NCBI RefSeq assembly: GCF_014873145.1
Contig: NZ_JADBEK010000001.1
Coordinates: 2,790,001-2,854,000, forward strand
DNA: 64,000 bases
DNA from: Nonomuraea angiospora
Lineage (GTDB): Bacteria; Actinomycetota; Actinomycetes; Streptosporangiales; Streptosporangiaceae
Direction of reading: 5' to 3'
Shown here: positions 52,445 through 61,506 of the stretch, piece after piece
Numbering within the stretch: position 1 is the first letter of the stretch
Layout of the letters: the number at the start of each line of letters is the position of its first letter
The notes under the pieces: model-generated
The model's database searches: none
Seen by the model: only the letters and a program-made list of their open reading frames with translations
What the model was told of the DNA's origin: nothing
Position numbers and translations under genes: made by a program

Positions 52445-54532
52445 ATGGCGATCTCCAACGAGGTTCACGAGCAGCTCGCGGCACGGTGTGAGGTGTTGCT
52501 GCCGCATCTCAACGAGCGTCAGCGGCGCCTGCTGCTGGCTCAGGAAGCGCGGTTGCTTGGGCATGGCGGGGTTCGGCTCGTGGCGGCCGTGGCAGGAGTA
52601 TCGGAGACGACGGTTCGCGCCGGGGTGGCGGAGCTGGAAGCGGGCGAGGGGCCTCTGCCCGATGGCCGTGTGCGACGGGCCGGAGGCGGCCGCAAGCTGG
52701 CCGAAGCTCTCGATCCCGACCTGATCGCCGCCCTGTTGACACTGGTAGAGCCGGACGAGCGCGGCGATCCGACCTCACCACTGCGCTGGACGACCAAGTC
52801 GCTGCGGAACCTGGCCGAGGAACTGACCCGGCAGGGCCATCCTGTCTCCGCACCGACGGTGGGCCGGCTGTTACGCGGCCAGGGCTTCAGCCTTCAGGCG
52901 AACGCCAAGACCCTGGAGGGCGCCCAACATCCTGATCGCGATGCCCAGTTCCGGTATCTCAACGAGCAAGTCAAGCAGCACCAGGCGGCCGGCCAGCCGG
53001 TGATCAGCATCGACGCCAAGAAGAAGGAGCAGCTCGGACAGTTGCCGAACCTGGGGCGGCAGTGGCGCCCGAAGGGCGATCCGGTGCGGGTGGAGGACCA
53101 CAGCTTCTACTTCATCGGCCCGGACGTTGAGGTGGCCATCCCGTTCGGCATCTACGACTTGACCCGCGATTCCGGCTGGGTGAACGTGGGCACCGACCAT
53201 GACACCTCGGTCTTCGCGGTGGAGTCGATCCGCCGCTGGTGGCGCGCACGCGGACACCTCGACTACCCCGGCGCCGGCCGCTTGCTGATCACCGCGGACT
53301 GCGGCGGCTCCAACAGCTACCGCTACCGGCTCTGGAAGGCCGAGCTGGCGGCGTTCGCCGCCGAGACCGGCCTGACAGTGACCGTCTGCCACTTCCCGCC
53401 GGGCACCTCCAAGTGGAACAAGATCGAGCACCGGCTGTTCTCCCACATCACCCTCAACTGGCGCGGCAGGCCACTGACCAGCCACGAAGTCGTGGTGAAC
53501 AGCATCGCGGCCACCCGCACCCGCACCGGGCTGCGCGTGCATGCCGAGCTGGACACCGGTGCCTACCCGACCGGAATTTCCGTCAGCCGCGACTACCTGT
53601 GCCTACTCCCGATCACCGCCCATGAGCACCGGGGAACCTGGAACTACACCATCGCGCCCACCGGTCCAGGCAGCACCGCCCTGAGCACCGACGAGCGCGA
53701 ACAGTCCCGCACCCGCACCTTGGCCATGCTGGCCGATCCCCGGCTGACCGGCATGACCAGCGAAGAATTGGATGCCTTGTGCCGTCTTCTGGCACCCGCG
53801 CAAGCGGCCCAGGCCGAGCAGCGCAAGTTCCAGACACGCGGCCGCCGACGTCTCAAGGCTCCGGGCAACCACGGCCGGCCTCTGCTGACCCATGCCGACC
53901 GTGTCCTGGTCACCGTCATCTACCTGCGTCAGGTCTGCCCGCAGAAAGTCCTGGCCGCTCTGCTCGGCACCAACGCTGTCACCATCGGCGAGGCGATCCG
54001 GGAAACCCGTGCCCTCATGGACGAACAGAAGATCACGCTGGGCCAGACGACGCACTACTTCTCCCAGGCCCAAGACCTGCGTGACTGGCTCGACCACGGC
54101 GCGGTCACCAGTCAGATGCACATCTTCCAGGCGCTGACTCACCCACAGCTGACCGGCATGCCTCGCCAGGACTTCCACGCCCTGGCCGAACGGCTCACCA
54201 TTCCCTACCAGGCTCTCCTCGAACAGCGCCGCCACCATCGCCGCGGCGGCGACCGACGACCGGGAACGCGCCGTGGCGTCTTCCCGCAGAAGATCACCGA
54301 TGTCGACCGCATTCTGGCCACCGTCCTGGCCCAGCGCCACCTTTGCAGTCAACAGACCCTGGCCGATCTGTTCGGCGTCAGCCGGGGCACCATCCGCAAC
54401 GCCGTCGATGACGTCCTTCCCCTGCTCAAACAGGAGGGGTATCTGCCCGAACCAGCCACCCGTCACTTCGCCACGGCTGCAGACGTTCTTGCGTTCGTCA
54501 CCGGTGTTTCCGTCGACGAAACGCCAGATTGA
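52445..54532 (+). CDS. ISAzo13-family transposase, full length with duplicated C-terminal module
   Basis: Intact 695-residue transposase. N-terminal HTH (VRLVAAVAGVSETTVRAGVA, LRWTTKSLRNLAEELTRQGH, APTVGRLLRGQGFSLQA). DDE core: Asp near 189 in VISIDAKKKEQLG, Asp near 285 in LLITADCGGSNSYRYRLW, and Glu near 330 in PPGTSKWNKIEHRLFSHIT. Residues about 430-695 contain two related modules, each with LTGM, a basic linker, a (V/I)DR-(V/I)L-(V/A)TV HTH (RVLVTVIYLRQVCPQKVLAA / RILATVLAQRHLCSQQTLAD) and a Y/H-F tail, which are not part of a minimal transposase. Probably still functional; terminal repeats were not resolved. Confidence 0.88.
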   Translation: MAISNEVHEQLAARCEVLLPHLNERQRRLLLAQEARLLGHGGVRLVAAVAGVSETTVRAGVAELEAGEGPLPDGRVRRAGGGRKLAEALDPDLIAALLTLVEPDERGDPTSPLRWTTKSLRNLAEELTRQGHPVSAPTVGRLLRGQGFSLQANAKTLEGAQHPDRDAQFRYLNEQVKQHQAAGQPVISIDAKKKEQLGQLPNLGRQWRPKGDPVRVEDHSFYFIGPDVEVAIPFGIYDLTRDSGWVNVGTDHDTSVFAVESIRRWWRARGHLDYPGAGRLLITADCGGSNSYRYRLWKAELAAFAAETGLTVTVCHFPPGTSKWNKIEHRLFSHITLNWRGRPLTSHEVVVNSIAATRTRTGLRVHAELDTGAYPTGISVSRDYLCLLPITAHEHRGTWNYTIAPTGPGSTALSTDEREQSRTRTLAMLADPRLTGMTSEELDALCRLLAPAQAAQAEQRKFQTRGRRRLKAPGNHGRPLLTHADRVLVTVIYLRQVCPQKVLAALLGTNAVTIGEAIRETRALMDEQKITLGQTTHYFSQAQDLRDWLDHGAVTSQMHIFQALTHPQLTGMPRQDFHALAERLTIPYQALLEQRRHHRRGGDRRPGTRRGVFPQKITDVDRILATVLAQRHLCSQQTLADLFGVSRGTIRNAVDDVLPLLKQEGYLPEPATRHFATAADVLAFVTGVSVDETPD

Positions 54533-54660
54533 ATTTTCACAACTCCTTCTTGCCGCGCAGCGCTGTCATGAACTTGACGTTCAACAGGATTTTCACTCCG
54601 GCGGGCAAGCACCTGGCCACCAAGATGTGGTGCGTGCTGGACGCGGCCGGCCCGCCTGGT

Positions 54661-55647
54661 TCAGCCCCGGAGGGTGGCGAGCCAGCCGGTCAACAGGCGG
54701 TTGACCTCCTCGGGGCGCTCCTGCTGGATCCAGTGGCCGCAGCCGTCCAAGAGGTGGGAGGCCGACAGGCCGGGAAGGGTGGTGGGGTAGGCGTCGATGG
54801 CGTCGGACATCCAGGTGGTGGAGGCGTCCAGGGCGCCGCCGATGAACAGGGACGGCTGTTTGATCGGGGCTCCGCGGTGCGGGACGAGCTCTTCCCAGTC
54901 TCGGCCCATGTTGCGGTAGCGGTTGAGTGCGCCGGTGATCCCGGTGCGCTCGAACTCCCCGGCGTAGACGTCGAGGTCGTCCTCGCTCAGCCAAGCCGGG
55001 AGGACCCCCGTGGGGAAGCGGTCGCGCAGCCGGCCGCCGTGGGTGACGAAGTGCGGGTCGGGCTCGCCCGGGGCAGGCATGGTGTCGGCGGAGAGGGCCG
55101 CGTAGAAGCCCGCGAGCCAGCCCCGGACGTCGGGCTCGATCTCCGCCTCGGCGCGGCCGGGCTCCTGGAAGTAGGAGACGTAGAACTCCTGCTCGAGGCC
55201 GCCGATCTGGGCGAAGATCTCGCTGGGGCGGGGGCCGCCGGGCGGTGCGTAGGGGACGCTCAGCAGGCCGACGGCGCGGAAGACCTCGGGGTGGAGCAGG
55301 GCCGAGGCGGCGGCGATGCTGGAGCCCCAGTCGTGGCCGACGACCACCGCGTTCTCCTCGCCGAGAGCGCGCACGACGGCGAGGTTGTCCTCCACCAGAT
55401 CGAGCATCCGGTAGGCGTCGATCGCCTCCGGCTTGGAGGAGCGGCCGTAACCGCGCACGTCGATCGCCACCGCGCGGTGGCCGGCCGCGGCCAGGGCCGG
55501 GAGCTGGCGGCGCCAGGAGTACCAGGACTCGGGGAAGCCGTGCACGAGCAGGACCAGCGGGCCGGTGCCCTGCTCGACCAGGTGCAGGCGCCCGGCCGGG
55601 GCCTCGACGGTGCGGTGGCGGAGCTCGGCGGTCGGCTCGGGCTGCAT
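54661..55647 (-). CDS. epoxide hydrolase (alpha/beta-hydrolase fold)
   Basis: Soluble enzyme of 328 residues that opens epoxides to diols. HGFPESWYSWRRQLPALA with the oxyanion HGFP (36-39), nucleophile Asp106 in VVGHDWGSS, RGYGRSSKP, and His in LLDGCGHWIQQERPEEVN match the family; a Tyr-containing cap spans about 140-250. ATG 55647 has a GAGGAGAA site. Divergent from an XRE-cupin regulator with a palindrome between them, so probably substrate-induced. Could also be a haloalkane-dehalogenase-like hydrolase, but the D-W-G-S and cap favour an epoxide hydrolase. Confidence 0.87.
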   Translation of the reverse strand: MQPEPTAELRHRTVEAPAGRLHLVEQGTGPLVLLVHGFPESWYSWRRQLPALAAAGHRAVAIDVRGYGRSSKPEAIDAYRMLDLVEDNLAVVRALGEENAVVVGHDWGSSIAAASALLHPEVFRAVGLLSVPYAPPGGPRPSEIFAQIGGLEQEFYVSYFQEPGRAEAEIEPDVRGWLAGFYAALSADTMPAPGEPDPHFVTHGGRLRDRFPTGVLPAWLSEDDLDVYAGEFERTGITGALNRYRNMGRDWEELVPHRGAPIKQPSLFIGGALDASTTWMSDAIDAYPTTLPGLSASHLLDGCGHWIQQERPEEVNRLLTGWLATLRG

Positions 55648-55724
55648 GGGCTTCTCCTCGGTTCGCGGGCGGGCGCGGCTACCCATCGATCCTGCTGCGC
55701 GGCACCCGCCCGACGCGACCAGCC

Positions 55725-55739
55725 TTGCCATTCTGGCAA
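55725..55739. promoter_or_regulatory. operator between epoxide hydrolase and XRE-cupin gene
   Basis: TTGCCA-TTC-TGGCAA is a perfect 6-base-arm palindrome in the 141-base divergent gap, 78 bases from the hydrolase ATG and 50 from the regulator GTG. Likely the binding site of the XRE-cupin protein. Confidence 0.6.
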
Positions 55740-55788
55740 ACTCACAGGACAGAGCGGTGGAGCGGTACGGCAAGAAGGAGCGGGCAAG

Positions 55789-56439
55789 GTGGCAGCCGAC
55801 GACGTGGACGGCACGCTGGCCGCGATGGGGCCCCGGTTGCGGGCCGCGCGCGAGCACCACGGCGCGACGCTCGCCGGTGTCAGCTGCGCGACCGGCATCT
55901 CGACCAGCACGCTGTCCCGGATCGAGACCGGCCGGCGCAAGCCCACCCTGGAGGTGCTGCTGCAGCTGTCGAAGGAGTACGGCGTCTCCCTGGACGAGCT
56001 GGCCAGCACGGCACCCGCCCCCGCGGCCGAGCCGCGCGCCAGGGCGCCGCTGAGCTTCGGGGATGACAAGGCGGTGCTGCCGTTGACCCGGTACGTCGGC
56101 GGCCTGCACGCCCACAAGCACGTCCTGCCCGCCCTCGAGGACCCGCCCGCGCGGCCCCGTCAGGTCTCCCACGACGGCCACGAGTGGCTGTGCGTCCTGT
56201 ACGGGCGGCTGTGGCTCGCGCTCGGCGACCAAGACCTCATCCTGACCGCCGGGGACGTCGCCGAGTTCGACACCCGCATCCCGCACGGGCTGGCGAACGC
56301 CGGACTCGGCGGACCGGTGGAATATCTGATCATGTTCGGACCGCAGGGCGAGCGCCTACGGCTGCGCACCCCTCCAGCCGCCGGTCGCGGGAGCCGCCGG
56401 CCGAATCGTGCCGAGGCCGGCCGCGAGGCGCAGCCGTAG
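55789..56439 (+). CDS. XRE-family regulator with C-terminal cupin
   Basis: Protein of 216 residues. HTH at about 15-68 (GPRLRAAREHHGATLAGVSC, TGISTSTLSRIETGRRKPTL) and a cupin at about 105-195 (HDGHEWLCVLYGRLWLALGD, LTAGDVAEFDTRIPHGLANA) that binds a small ligand. GTG 55789 has GGAG about 9 bases upstream. Same layout as PuuR/HigA-like small-molecule regulators. Divergent from the epoxide hydrolase and probably its regulator. Confidence 0.85.
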   Translation: MAADDVDGTLAAMGPRLRAAREHHGATLAGVSCATGISTSTLSRIETGRRKPTLEVLLQLSKEYGVSLDELASTAPAPAAEPRARAPLSFGDDKAVLPLTRYVGGLHAHKHVLPALEDPPARPRQVSHDGHEWLCVLYGRLWLALGDQDLILTAGDVAEFDTRIPHGLANAGLGGPVEYLIMFGPQGERLRLRTPPAAGRGSRRPNRAEAGREAQP

Positions 56440-56544
56440 GCTCCGGAACCGCTCCGGCACGACAGCGAAACCGCGACTTGCGCGCAGGTTCGCGGCCAAG
56501 GACCGCGTCGGCCGGGCCACCCCTTCCTTTCCGATCGCCCAGCG

Positions 56545-56655
56545 GCGGGACCATCAGAAATGGTTTGAGGGCCGCCAGTATCTCCTCAGGTGCCTCTTCG
56601 GCCGGATAGTGGCCGCAGCCGGGGATGATCACGCTTTCCACGTCGTCGGCGGGTG
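56545..56655 (-). pseudogene. alpha/beta-hydrolase C-terminal fragment
   Basis: ESVIIPGCGHYPAEEAPEEI, LAALKPFL is the C-terminal His-bearing end of an epoxide-hydrolase-like enzyme, with nothing upstream. Different in sequence from the intact epoxide hydrolase nearby, so not a duplication scar of it. Confidence 0.5.
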
Positions 56656-56679
56656 ACGATTGCCCGGTAGCCGGTGATC

Positions 56680-56811
56680 ACTCCTGCCGCGTTCGTCCGG
56701 CTGGGCAACGCCGGCGTGCGGGTGTATGCCGGGGGCAAACAGGACTGGGCCGAGGCCGGGCTGGTCTTCGAGGGAGGCCGCGCGGCCGCCGCGGTAGGGG
56801 GATCGGTGTGA
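56680..56811 (+). pseudogene. rhodanese-like C-terminal fragment
   Basis: FVRLGNAGVRVYAGGKQDWA followed by EAGLVFEG resembles the end of a rhodanese domain (conserved Gly-Gly-x-x-x-W-x-x-x-G-L). No catalytic Cys loop or start is present. Tentative. Confidence 0.35.
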
Positions 56812-57157
56812 GAGGGCGGGCAGGGCGTGCCGCTGGCGAGCGTCGGTCTGCTTGTCGGTGCAGTGCCGCAGGGTGGATGAGGTCAGCCACGTCCGGCGTC
56901 CGCGGGGTGGCCGCTGGTGAAGGCGCGGGCGATGAGCAGGGCCCGGCGCGCACCGGTGGGGGCGCGCGCCGTCAGCATGGCGCCGCACTCCCCCTCCGCC
57001 CCCACCGGGTCACCCCAGAGGTCGCGCCCTAGGGGTGTTCCGCAAGTCCCGGCCGTGGTTATCGTCAAATGCGTCAATCCCCCGCACGCATCTTTATCAC
57101 GGGGATCTCATGGGGGCGGCCGATTCGCCCGTCCGTCGTGCTCGGGAAGGGGAGACA

Positions 57158-58573
57158 ATGCTGAGCACCATCGAAATCGTAGTAGGCCTTTTCCCAGGCC
57201 AGGGCGCTTATAAGCCGAACATTCTGGAGCGTTTGAAAACGCATGGCGATGGTGTCGCCAAAGCGGTCGAAACCATTGACGAAGTGGCCCGGGGAATGCT
57301 CGGGAAAGGCCTGGGGCGTGCCTGCTCCGGTGAATCCGCGGAGCGTCTGCTCGACGAGGCGCCGGACGTGCTGCAGCTGGCCGTCTTCGCCACGTCCACC
57401 GCGGCGTTCCGGGCGCTCGCCGACGAGGGCGCCCGGTTCAGCGTGCTGGTCGGGCACAGCCTCGGCGAGATCGCCGCGCTGGTCGCCGGCGGCGCGCTGG
57501 ACGTCGCCGAGGGCGCGGAGATCCTCTGCCATCGCATCATCGCACTGCGCGAGCACGACAGCAGCGGCGGCGGGCTGCTGGCGCTGGGCTGTGCCGTGGA
57601 ACGGGCCCAGCAGATCCTTGACCTGCTGCCGACCTCCGGGGCCGTGATCGCGGTGGACAACGGGCCGGAGCAGACGGTGGTGTCGGGGCCCGCCGACGCG
57701 CTGCGGCGCACGTCCGCGATCGCCGACGCTGTGGGCCTGTCCGCCACGGTGTTGCGAGCGCCGCATCCGTTCCACAGCCCGCTGCTCACGGCCGCCGCGC
57801 AGGAGCTGGGCCGCAGGCTTACCGGGTACGGCCGGCGGGGACTGAGCGTGCCCGTCTTCTCGCCCATCCTGGGCCGCTACTACCGCGACTCGGACGACCT
57901 CGGCCAGTTGCTCGCCGCCCATCTCGTCACGCCGGTGCGGTTCGGCGCGGCCGTCGAGCGGCTACACCGCTCGGGTGTGGGGGTCTGGGTCGAGGTGGGG
58001 GCCGGGCGGGCGCTGACGTCGCGGGTGCGGGCGGCGCACCGGGCCGCGTCCGTGCACACGCCGCTGCTGGCGGACGTGGACACGTTGCGGGAGACCGGAC
58101 GTTTCCTGGCCCCCGCCGCCACCGGCCCGCGCATCGCCCCTGCCGTACCCACCGCCGAAGGCCCGCAGGCCACAGCCACCGCCGAAGGCCCGAACGTCAC
58201 AGCCACCGCCGAAGGTTCTGGCACCGTCCCCACCGCCGAAGGCGCGCAGGCCACCTCCGCGGACAGCCCCGGCCGAGCTGCCGGCGCCGATGAGAGGCCC
58301 GCCGCCGCGCAGCCGAGGGAGGCGATCGCGGCGCGCGTGCGCGACCTCTACGCCACCACCCTGGAGTACCCGGAGGAGGTCTTCGAGGACCACGCCGAGC
58401 TGGAGGCCGACCTCGGCGTCGACTCGGTCAAGCGCGTGGAGCTCATGAGCCGGCTCGGCCTGCTGTTCGAGCTGGGCCCCCGCCCCGAGGATCTGCGGGT
58501 CTCCGACTACCGCACGTTCGGCCAGGTCGTGGACTTCGTGGTCGACTCGCTGGCCAGGGCGGACGCGGCATGA
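57158..58573 (+). CDS. PKS protein: acyltransferase-ACP didomain
   Basis: Protein of 471 residues. Residues about 8-300 are an AT: LFPGQGAY start, GHSLGEIAAL with Ser101, and His206 in APHPFHSP in place of the malonyl HAFH or methylmalonyl YASH box. A linker with four TAEG repeats (about 330-370) leads to one ACP (about 390-465) whose LGVDSVKRVEL carries Ser423 for phosphopantetheine; D-S-V/I-K-R is the PUFA-synthase form. ATG 57158 follows GGGGAG; in-frame starts at 57110 and 57035 exist. Its last 4 bases overlap the next gene (ATGA). It should load extender units and carry the chain for the following two proteins. Confidence 0.87.
   Translation: MLSTIEIVVGLFPGQGAYKPNILERLKTHGDGVAKAVETIDEVARGMLGKGLGRACSGESAERLLDEAPDVLQLAVFATSTAAFRALADEGARFSVLVGHSLGEIAALVAGGALDVAEGAEILCHRIIALREHDSSGGGLLALGCAVERAQQILDLLPTSGAVIAVDNGPEQTVVSGPADALRRTSAIADAVGLSATVLRAPHPFHSPLLTAAAQELGRRLTGYGRRGLSVPVFSPILGRYYRDSDDLGQLLAAHLVTPVRFGAAVERLHRSGVGVWVEVGAGRALTSRVRAAHRAASVHTPLLADVDTLRETGRFLAPAATGPRIAPAVPTAEGPQATATAEGPNVTATAEGSGTVPTAEGAQATSADSPGRAAGADERPAAAQPREAIAARVRDLYATTLEYPEEVFEDHAELEADLGVDSVKRVELMSRLGLLFELGPRPEDLRVSDYRTFGQVVDFVVDSLARADAA
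58149..58255 (+). repeat. degenerate repeat in the AT-ACP linker
   Basis: Four copies of CCACCGCCGAAGG-type DNA spaced about 27-33 bases encode TAEG followed by variable P/T/A residues. In-frame and within the flexible linker before the ACP. Confidence 0.7.
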
Positions 58574-61506
58574 CGGCGGTGAAGAGCGGGTTCGAGGGCC
58601 GGGTGGCCCTCGTCACCGGCGCCGCGGGCAGCGTTGGCGCGCACATCGTGCGCTCGCTCGCCGAGGCGGGCGCCACGGTGGTGCTGAACTGCTTCCACTC
58701 CTACGACGCGGCCAAGGCGCTGGCGGCGGAGCTGGGCGGCGGAGTGCGGGTGATCAGGGCGTCGGTGGCCAAGCAGGACCAGGTGCGCCGGATGTTCGAC
58801 GAGGTCACCTCGGTGTACGGGCGGCTGGACTTGCTGGTCAACAATGCCGCCGCCGGCACCTTCGCCGGGTGGGCCGAGCTGACCGAAGAGCACCTGGACC
58901 AGGCGTACGAGACCAATGTCAAAGGCGCGCTGTGGTGCGCCCGCGCCGCCCGCCCGCTGCTGGCGGCCTCGGACGCGGGCTGCGTCGTCAACGTCTCCTC
59001 GGTCGGCGCGGCGTACGCGCCGGCGAACTACCTGCCGGTGGGGCTGTCGAAGGCGGCGCTGGAGGCGCTGACCCGCTACCTGGCCGCCGAGTTCGCCCCG
59101 GACGGGATCCGCGTGAACACCGCCTCCGCCGGGCTGCTGGACAACCCGGTCGGCCGGATGTTCCCCGGGTTCGCGTCGATGAGCGCGAACGCCGTGGCCG
59201 CGACCCCGATGGGCCGGCTGGCAACCCCGGCCGATCTGGCGAACCTGGTGCTGCTCCTGGCCTCACCGGGCGCGGCCTGGGTCACTGGCCAGACGGTGGT
59301 CGCGGACGGCGGCATGTCGCTGCACCGCGCGGCCCTGTCCCCCGACCCCGCCCCCGTGCCGGAGCCGGCACCGCCCGTGGACCGGATCCAGGACGTGGAG
59401 CGGATCCAGGACGTGGAGCGGATCCAGGACGTGGATCCGATCGCGGTGGTCGGCATGGGCCTGGCCGTCCCGGGGGCCGGCGACCCCGACGCGTTCTGGC
59501 GGCTGCTCAACGAGGGCGCCGACCTGTTCGTGGACGTCCCGCCGGACCGCTGGCCGGTGACGAGCTTCCACGACGACGACCACCGCGCCCCCGACAAGAC
59601 CTACCAGCGTCGCTCCGGCTTCATCACCGGCTTCACCCCGCACCCCGCCCTGGCCGCCGAACGCCCGGACGCCGGGCTCGACCACACCACACTGTGGCTG
59701 CGGCACAGCGTTCACCAGGCACTCGAGGGCGTGACCAGGCGGGACTCCGACCGCTTCACCGCCTGCTTCGGCTACACCCCGGACGGCAGCCAGCACCTGC
59801 AGGAGGCCCTGGTGGACCGGGAGCTCGGCGGGCCTGGCGTGCTCCCCCACGGCGACGCCGCCCGCTCGCGGCCGCTCCCGCACCGGGTCGGCGCGAGCGC
59901 CATCGACGGCATCCTCCCGGCGGACACGCGGCTGCTCATGGTGGACACGGCGTGCTCGTCCTCCCTCTACGCCATCGACCTGGGGTTACGCGACCTCCTG
60001 GCGGACCGGGCCGAGATCGCCGTGTGCGGCGGCGCGTTCGCGCTGGCCCCCGGCGGCTCGGTGCTGTTCTCCAAGCTGCACGGCCTGTCGCGCGGCGGCG
60101 AGGTACGCGCGCTGGACCGGAGCGCCGACGGCGTGCTGTTCTCCGACGGCGCGGGCGTGGTGGTCCTCAAGCGGCTGTCGCGAGCGCTGGCCGACGGCGA
60201 CAAGGTACACGGGCTCGTCGCGGGCGTCGGGCTGTCGGCGGACGGCAAGGGCAAGGCGATCTACGCGCCGTCCAGCGCCGGCCAGGAGCTGGCCATCGCG
60301 CGAGCCTTCGGCAAGGCAGGCGTCACCGCCGGCGAGGTCGACTGGGTGATCGCGCACGCCACCGGCACACCGGCGGGCGACGAGGCCGAGTTCCTCAGCC
60401 TGCGCGCCGCCTACGCCGGCACCCGCCCGGTGCGGGTGACCTCGAACAAGTCCCTGATCGGCCACACCGGCTGGGCAGCCGGCGTGGTGTCGGTCATCCA
60501 CGCGCTGCTCGGGCTGCGGCACGGGGTGATCCCGGCCCAGCACCGCTTCTCTGCGGCGCCGGACGCCTTCGGCCTGGAGTCGTGCAACCTGAGCATCCCC
60601 ACGCAGCCGGTGCCCTGGCCGCCCCGACCGGACGGGCCGCGCACCGCCGCCGTGTCGGGGTTCGGCTTCGGCGGCACCAACGCGCACCTGCTGGTGCAGG
60701 AATTCCGGTCCGGCCGGCCCGCCAGGGCGGGCTACGGGGCCAGGAACGGCGAGCCCATGGTGATCGTCGGCTGGTCGGCCCACGTACCGGGCGCCGAGGA
60801 CAACGAGCAGGTCGGCGCGTGGGCACGCGGGCGGCACCTCCTGCCGGACTCGTTCGGCGACGGCTATCCGCACCCGCCGTTCGCCCGCCTGCGGCTGCCC
60901 GCCTCCACGATCCGGGCGACCGACCGCACCCAGCTCATGATCATCGAGTGCATGCAGCGGCTGGAGCCGCGCATCCGCGAGTTCTGCGCGCAGCACAGCC
61001 GCACGACCGGCGTGGTCGTGGGCCACACCGGGCCCACGCGCAACGCCGTCCTGTACGCCGTGCGCGCCTACCTGGACGAGCTCGACCACCTGGCGCACGA
61101 GCGGGCGGGCGAGCTGCGCGAGCGCGTGACGAGGCTGATCGCCCAGCCGGACGAGGACTCCTTCCCCGGCGAGATGCCCAACGTGATCGCCGCCCGCCTG
61201 TGCGGCTACTTCGACCTGCGCGGGCTCAACATCGCCGTGGACGGCGGCGCCGCCTCGCTGGCCGACGCCTTCGACCTGGCCGGGCGCTACCTGGACTTCG
61301 GCGACGTGGACGTCGCCCTGGTGGCGGGGAGCAACGGCAACAGCCTCGCGTCATGGGGCGAGCTGCTCGGCGGCGGCCCGATCGGCGAGGGGACGTTCCT
61401 GTTCGCGGTCACCCGCAAGTCGCTGGCCCTGGCCGAGGGGCTGCCGGTGCTGGCCGAGGTGTCCGTCGAGGCGGCGGCGCAGGAGAGGCTGGAGGCCACG
61501 GCATGA
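58570..61506 (+). CDS. PKS protein: FabL-like enoyl reductase - KS - CLF-like
   Basis: Protein of 978 residues with an unusual order. Residues 8-255 are an SDR most like FabL/FabI enoyl-ACP reductases: ALVTGAAGSVGAHIV, then Tyr154-x6-Lys161 (NYLPVGLSKAALEALTRYLA) rather than Tyr-x3-Lys. A linker with three RIQDVE/D repeats (272-288) precedes a ketosynthase (290-712) with Cys462 (DTACSSSL), His596 (HATGTPAGDEAE) and His632 (NKSLIGHTGWAAG). Residues 729-960 are a second KS-like domain where VDGGAASL puts Ala894 at the nucleophile position, resembling a chain-length factor, and only the first half of the thiolase fold is present. Overlaps both neighbours by 4 bases. Expected to extend and reduce a fatty-acid-like chain. 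Confidence 0.87.
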   Translation: MTAVKSGFEGRVALVTGAAGSVGAHIVRSLAEAGATVVLNCFHSYDAAKALAAELGGGVRVIRASVAKQDQVRRMFDEVTSVYGRLDLLVNNAAAGTFAGWAELTEEHLDQAYETNVKGALWCARAARPLLAASDAGCVVNVSSVGAAYAPANYLPVGLSKAALEALTRYLAAEFAPDGIRVNTASAGLLDNPVGRMFPGFASMSANAVAATPMGRLATPADLANLVLLLASPGAAWVTGQTVVADGGMSLHRAALSPDPAPVPEPAPPVDRIQDVERIQDVERIQDVDPIAVVGMGLAVPGAGDPDAFWRLLNEGADLFVDVPPDRWPVTSFHDDDHRAPDKTYQRRSGFITGFTPHPALAAERPDAGLDHTTLWLRHSVHQALEGVTRRDSDRFTACFGYTPDGSQHLQEALVDRELGGPGVLPHGDAARSRPLPHRVGASAIDGILPADTRLLMVDTACSSSLYAIDLGLRDLLADRAEIAVCGGAFALAPGGSVLFSKLHGLSRGGEVRALDRSADGVLFSDGAGVVVLKRLSRALADGDKVHGLVAGVGLSADGKGKAIYAPSSAGQELAIARAFGKAGVTAGEVDWVIAHATGTPAGDEAEFLSLRAAYAGTRPVRVTSNKSLIGHTGWAAGVVSVIHALLGLRHGVIPAQHRFSAAPDAFGLESCNLSIPTQPVPWPPRPDGPRTAAVSGFGFGGTNAHLLVQEFRSGRPARAGYGARNGEPMVIVGWSAHVPGAEDNEQVGAWARGRHLLPDSFGDGYPHPPFARLRLPASTIRATDRTQLMIIECMQRLEPRIREFCAQHSRTTGVVVGHTGPTRNAVLYAVRAYLDELDHLAHERAGELRERVTRLIAQPDEDSFPGEMPNVIAARLCGYFDLRGLNIAVDGGAASLADAFDLAGRYLDFGDVDVALVAGSNGNSLASWGELLGGGPIGEGTFLFAVTRKSLALAEGLPVLAEVSVEAAAQERLEATA
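59383..59436 (+). repeat. 18-base tandem repeat, three copies, in the ER-KS linker
   Basis: Three head-to-tail copies of CGGATCCAGGACGTGGAG (last ends GAT), encoding RIQDVE, RIQDVE, RIQDVD. In frame, sited exactly at the start of the ketosynthase. Confidence 0.92.

Noticed and set aside
54529..55788. N-terminal extension of the XRE-cupin gene
   Set aside because: The 636-codon frame runs antisense through the epoxide hydrolase; the GTG at 55789 with a GGAG site begins the recognisable protein.
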